A stretch of DNA of 64,000 bases from Paenibacillus sp. V4I7 (lineage in GTDB: Bacteria; Bacillota; Bacilli; Paenibacillales; NBRC-103111). A program made the translations under genes and the position numbers. Every line of letters starts with the position of its first letter. The first letter of the stretch is position 1. Positions 63,016 through 64,000 of the stretch are shown here, in pieces. Location of the stretch: the NCBI RefSeq assembly GCF_030817275.1, contig NZ_JAUSZD010000002.1, positions 310,001 through 374,000 of the forward strand. Reading direction: 5' to 3'. Under the pieces are notes generated by a model. The model did no database searches. It had not been told where the DNA came from and saw nothing but the letters and a program-made list of their open reading frames with translations.

Positions 63016-63681
63016 CTATCCGTAGAGGGCTCGGTGTGTGCCAGATAGCTTGTAAGAGCGAATACGTATAGTACCGGAAGTAGGTTGTAATAGCTCCATC
63101 TGAGCAAGCTTGCGCAGAAGTTTAACGGCATGGTTTCTGCTAATGTGCAGACGCTTGGAGATGGTTTTTGGCAGGAGGGGTTCACCCGTTTGTCCGGCGA
63201 TTCTCAGAATTTCTTTTTCTTCCAGTGTTAACGCTGGACCCAAATACTCCTCGCCAAACCAGCTGCCCATCATTTGGAGGATCAATTGCTGACATCGACG
63301 TGGCTTTTCTTTCATTTCATCATAGGCGAAGCGGAGCACCTTCCACCCATCCAGAATGAGACGGTTTTGACGAGTTAACTGGTCTGCAAACTGCCAACGA
63401 TTAATATCCTTATGGTGCGCCTTGTAGCCATCAATTTCTATACAGACCAAGTGATTCCCGCGAATATAAGCGAAGTCCAAATATCGATCACCATCCTTAA
63501 AGTCCGAAATCTGATATTCGGCATGAAGAAAATCAAATCGACCGACAGACGGCCACCAAACCTGCTCGAGGAACTACTTCTCAGCATGACCGTGGCCCTC
63601 CTGAAGACGCCTTAGAGATTCGCCTGATCTCGTTTGTAACTGCAATTGCATAAATTTCTCATAGCATGCGTCGAATAACAT
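63016..63681 (-). pseudogene. Endonuclease-like (DUF559-type) gene with in-frame amber codon
   Basis: From ATG 63681, with AGGGGG 7 bases upstream, 35 codons run to TAG at 63574-63576. The same frame continues without a further stop to 63016. Residues before the stop end GHGHAEK and after it read FLEQVWWPSVGRFDFLHA. Then follow DFKDGDRYLDFAYIRG and CIEIDGYKAHHKDINRWQFA (a nuclease-like Glu/Asp core). A winged-helix end contains ISKRLHISRNHAVKLLRKLA. A single T-to-A change of a Leu codon TTG would explain the stop. The downstream part of 155 residues could still be translated from an internal start. Confidence 0.75.
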
Positions 63682-63716
63682 ATCAATGCCCCCTATTGAT
63701 CATAACGCCTAAAGAA

Positions 63717-63750
63717 CAGACCGCTCTCTCCTGTTGGAGAGAGCGGTCTG
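63717..63750. terminator. Perfect 15-bp hairpin
   Basis: CAGACCGCTCTCTCC (63717-63731) and its complement (63736-63750) enclose a 4-base loop. On the minus strand the following bases are TTCTTT, so it may terminate a minus-strand gene that lies beyond the window. Confidence 0.55.
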
Positions 63751-64000
63751 TGTGCTTCACGACCTGTGATCCTATTACGGTTATTTTACACGAATAAATG
63801 ACTCAGTGGCAAGATGGTGGGGGATGAAGATTTACGGACCGTCTTTGAAGTGGTGTTTTTACTGCATAGTCCCTACCCGCGAACTAAAGACTATAACCAG
63901 TAATCTTATCGGACCTAGTCGCAGGCTAGGTTTTTTTGTTTATCTCTCGACCGGAAGCCATCATAAAAAATCACAACCCAGCGGAAGTTATCCCATGGAA
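63751..64000. other. Right-edge non-coding stretch
   Basis: No gene is supported. A 29-codon plus-strand frame from about 63813 has no ribosome binding site of note. ACCTAG/CTAGGT (63913-63918 with 63926-63931) followed by TTTTTTT is a plus-strand terminator-like hairpin without a visible gene in front of it. Confidence 0.4.

Noticed and set aside
63813-63902. 29-codon frame MVGDEDLRTVFEVVF...
   Set aside because: No family similarity, no clear start signal and located in a hairpin-rich edge region.

Overview
The window looks like a chromosomal segment of a spore-forming, plant- or soil-associated Firmicute of the Paenibacillus type. The reasons are a spoVS gene, strong GGAGG ribosome binding sites throughout, GlnR/BirA/NrdR-type operators of Bacillus style, YesM/YesN regulators, and several ATPase-less LplB/YtcP-type or MsmF/G-type sugar importers surrounded by glycoside hydrolases. 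No rRNA, tRNA, CRISPR array, prophage or intact transposon was seen.

Positions 1-18.5 kb are mostly core metabolism. In order they hold a partial DUF2062 membrane protein, DAHP synthase, a glutamine synthetase with a GlnR-type operator, an FMN reductase, and a complete biotin operon (bioA-D-B-F-H-C, 4.1-10.2 kb) under a clear BirA operator. A Mug-type DNA glycosylase and a Nudix hydrolase form a translationally coupled pair. They are followed by a DUF421 membrane protein, an RNA 2',3'-cyclic phosphodiesterase with a repeat-encoded N-terminal tail, serC, and nrdI-nrdE-nrdF behind two NrdR boxes and a long leader.

Positions 18.5-28.1 kb form a polysaccharide-utilisation locus: a membrane-anchored AraC regulator, a solute-binding lipoprotein, two permeases, a GH95-like glycosidase and an SGNH esterase. 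Positions 28.1-31.8 kb hold an orphan OmpR-type regulator, trmL, an AbrB-like regulator, an unannotated 35-residue membrane peptide behind a tandem-hairpin leader, a NAGPA-type phosphodiester glycosidase and its coiled-coil partner. Positions 31.8-38.7 kb hold a YesM/YesN two-component system divergent from a second importer. A major facilitator protein, a thioredoxin-reductase-like flavoprotein, a PD-(D/E)XK protein and sn-glycerol-1-phosphate dehydrogenase follow.

Positions 43.5-52.3 kb are an alpha-galactoside-type hydrolase cluster: GH4, a MATE transporter, GH36, a cupin, a GH36-like protein, a deleted aldo/keto reductase and a BASS transporter. After spoVS (minus strand), a ROK repressor is divergent from an eight-gene operon (54.25-62.64 kb). 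That operon has two xylose-isomerase-like TIM barrels, a third ABC importer, a Gfo/Idh/MocA oxidoreductase, a D-2-hydroxyacid dehydrogenase and a medium-chain dehydrogenase. A strong cre-like site and a separate palindrome sit at its promoter. This operon is the best candidate for an undescribed sugar or glycoside catabolic pathway. The right end carries an endonuclease-like gene broken by an in-frame amber codon, then intergenic sequence with two hairpins.

The three importers have binding proteins and permeases but no ATPase gene in the window, so a shared MsmX-type ATPase encoded elsewhere is inferred. Family assignments come from motif recognition by eye. No alignments or database searches were run.
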